Positions 63,013-64,000 of a DNA stretch of 64,000 nucleotides are shown in pieces. The stretch's first letter is position 1, and every line of letters begins with the position of its first letter. This DNA comes from Planctobacterium marinum (GTDB taxonomy: Bacteria; Pseudomonadota; Gammaproteobacteria; Enterobacterales; Alteromonadaceae): contig NZ_JAJEWQ010000009.1 of assembly GCF_020687805.1 (NCBI RefSeq), positions 1 through 64,000 of the forward strand, read 5' to 3'. The position numbers were made by a program, and so were the translations under genes. The notes below the pieces were generated by a model. That model did no database searches. It was not told the origin of the DNA and saw nothing but the letters and a program-made list of their open reading frames with translations.

Positions 63013-63771
63013 TCATTGGTTTGATTGACCCACGAAAAATTGCGGTAGTTTGCGCAGCACCTTTAGCGGGACGGTAAAAAAACGAGGAGTCAGTGCGTTT
63101 ACTCGCCATGCCCGAATATCTTCAGCGATGGATTTTACTTTGCTCAATGCCTTACCGGAACTGTTGCCACCGGTGCGCATCTTAACCATAAAATCTGGCA
63201 GGTAAGCAGTACTAACCTCATACTTATACAAAAAGCGCAACATCAATTCATAGTCGCCAGAAATGCGAAAGTCGCTATCAAATACGCCATACTTCTGATA
63301 GATACTCTTTTTGACAAAAAACGTGGGGTGCGGTGGTGCCCATCCAAGATCAAAGTTAGATTTTTTAAAATCGCCGCTTTTCCAAATTCGCCATACCCTG
63401 TCAATATTTTCGCGTTGAACATAGATCAAATCACCATAGACAGAGTCAACATTGGCTGAGTCAAACTCACTCACAACCTTGCCAAGCACCTGATTGTGGC
63501 TGTAAAAATCATCAGAGTTAAGGATACCGATAATCTCACCAGAGGCCAAGGTGATCGCCTGATTCATGGCATCAAAGATACCGTTATCCTTACCCTGGAT
63601 AAGGGTAATCTGGCTGCCGAATGTCTTAATGATATCCAGGGTATTATCCGTAGAGCCACCATCAAAAATAATGTACTCGTAGTTGCTGAAGGATTGCCCT
63701 AAGACACTATGAATAGTATCGGCAATAGTGGTCTCACTATTTAAACATACGGTGATAATGCTTAGCTTCAT
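63013..63771 (-). CDS. Glycosyltransferase family 2 (WcaE-like)
   Basis: A 252-residue GT-A enzyme: SIITVCLNSETTIADTIHSVLGQSF at the start, IFDGGSTDNTLDII, GKDNGIFDAMN and the DxD-type ILNSDDFY. Closest in pattern to WcaE-type colanic-acid transferases. It is between an epimerase gene and another glycosyltransferase, which indicates an exopolysaccharide or O-antigen cluster continuing to the right. Confidence 0.88.
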   Translation of the reverse strand: MKLSIITVCLNSETTIADTIHSVLGQSFSNYEYIIFDGGSTDNTLDIIKTFGSQITLIQGKDNGIFDAMNQAITLASGEIIGILNSDDFYSHNQVLGKVVSEFDSANVDSVYGDLIYVQRENIDRVWRIWKSGDFKKSNFDLGWAPPHPTFFVKKSIYQKYGVFDSDFRISGDYELMLRFLYKYEVSTAYLPDFMVKMRTGGNSSGKALSKVKSIAEDIRAWRVNALTPRFFTVPLKVLRKLPQFFVGQSNQ

Positions 63772-63831
63772 CGATTACGAGTACATCAGTTTACAGGTTT
63801 AGGTTAGTCAGTACCAAACAGATACAAAAAC

Positions 63832-64000
63832 TTATGCGGTTTTTTGCTGGTTTGCTAATTCTGATGTTTGTCCAGCCCTTGCGTTCACTTGCTGTGCTAT
63901 CCACTGGTAAGTTTGCTCAAGGCCTGACGCAAGGGGAATTCCCGGTAACCAATTTAACTTTTCAGCAATCAGACGGTTGTCGGAGTTTCTTCCCTGCACC
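63832..64000 (-). CDS. NAD-dependent sugar epimerase, C-terminal part (partial)
   Basis: The gene runs off the right edge. The visible 55 residues begin VQGRNSDNRLIAEKLNW and continue GIPLASGLEQTYQWI, the C-terminal signature of extended SDR epimerases such as GDP-mannose 3,5-epimerase. The stop is at 63832-63834. It is 60 bp upstream of the family-2 glycosyltransferase, in the same operon direction. Confidence 0.75.
   Translation of the reverse strand, partial: VQGRNSDNRLIAEKLNWLPGIPLASGLEQTYQWIAQQVNARAGQTSELANQQKTA

Overview
The window is chromosomal DNA from a gammaproteobacterium, most likely an Alteromonadaceae-type marine bacterium. This is inferred from gene content and order: trmA-fabR-desaturase-sthA, cysJIH, a glutamine-dependent NAD synthetase, Zur, CheX, rpsF-rpsR-rplI-dnaB, and a TIGR03899-like protein. 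No species is claimed.

Layout. Positions 1-300 hold two tandem rRNA-operon promoters and a boxA leader that point leftward off the window. Positions 635-33960 are ordinary core genome. They contain a membrane-anchored RRM protein, TrmA, a FabR/desaturase pair with a readable operator, SthA, an EAL-type response regulator, the cysJIH sulfite-assimilation operon, a psp stress operon with a sigma-54-like promoter, NadE preceded by two mutually exclusive hairpins, DusA, a cytochrome c-rhodanese fusion, an OmpA-family porin, Zur, CheX, YjbQ, DnaB, an ECF sigma/anti-sigma/DUF4097-like set, ribosomal proteins and a DMT transporter.

Positions 34427-61183 are a 26.8-kb mobile island that splits one stomatin/SPFH gene. 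The 5' two-thirds of that gene lies at 61172-61681 and the 3' third at 33976-34426. The split is supported by matching protein halves, by imperfect terminal inverted repeats (GTAT-CCCCC type) and by a short repeated TCATA at both junctions. The neighbouring nfeD partner gene carries a frameshift. The right end of the island encodes a five-gene, translationally coupled operon: two tyrosine recombinases, two small accessory proteins and a RecD-like helicase. It resembles the Gamma-Mobile-Trio (GmtY/GmtZ/GmtX) module.

The island cargo is defence-like. One operon runs half-HsdS, HsdM, HsdS, a PtuA-like ATPase, a PtuB-like HNH nuclease, HsdR and a YgjP-type metallopeptidase, so a Septu-like pair sits inside a type I restriction operon. 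A bacterial SET-domain protein is divergent from it. A large protein with a HEPN-type R-x6-H motif, an SPFH protein and a secreted transglutaminase-like lipoprotein are also present. An IS21-family insertion sequence with a 5-bp target duplication and an in-frame amber stop in istA, a 361-bp IS21-derived miniature element, further decayed IS ends and a degenerate attC-like site show repeated rearrangement.

Positions 61762-64000 return to core or surface-polysaccharide genes: two glycosyltransferases and the C-terminus of a nucleotide-sugar epimerase. All calls are from reading sequence and translations; no database search was run.
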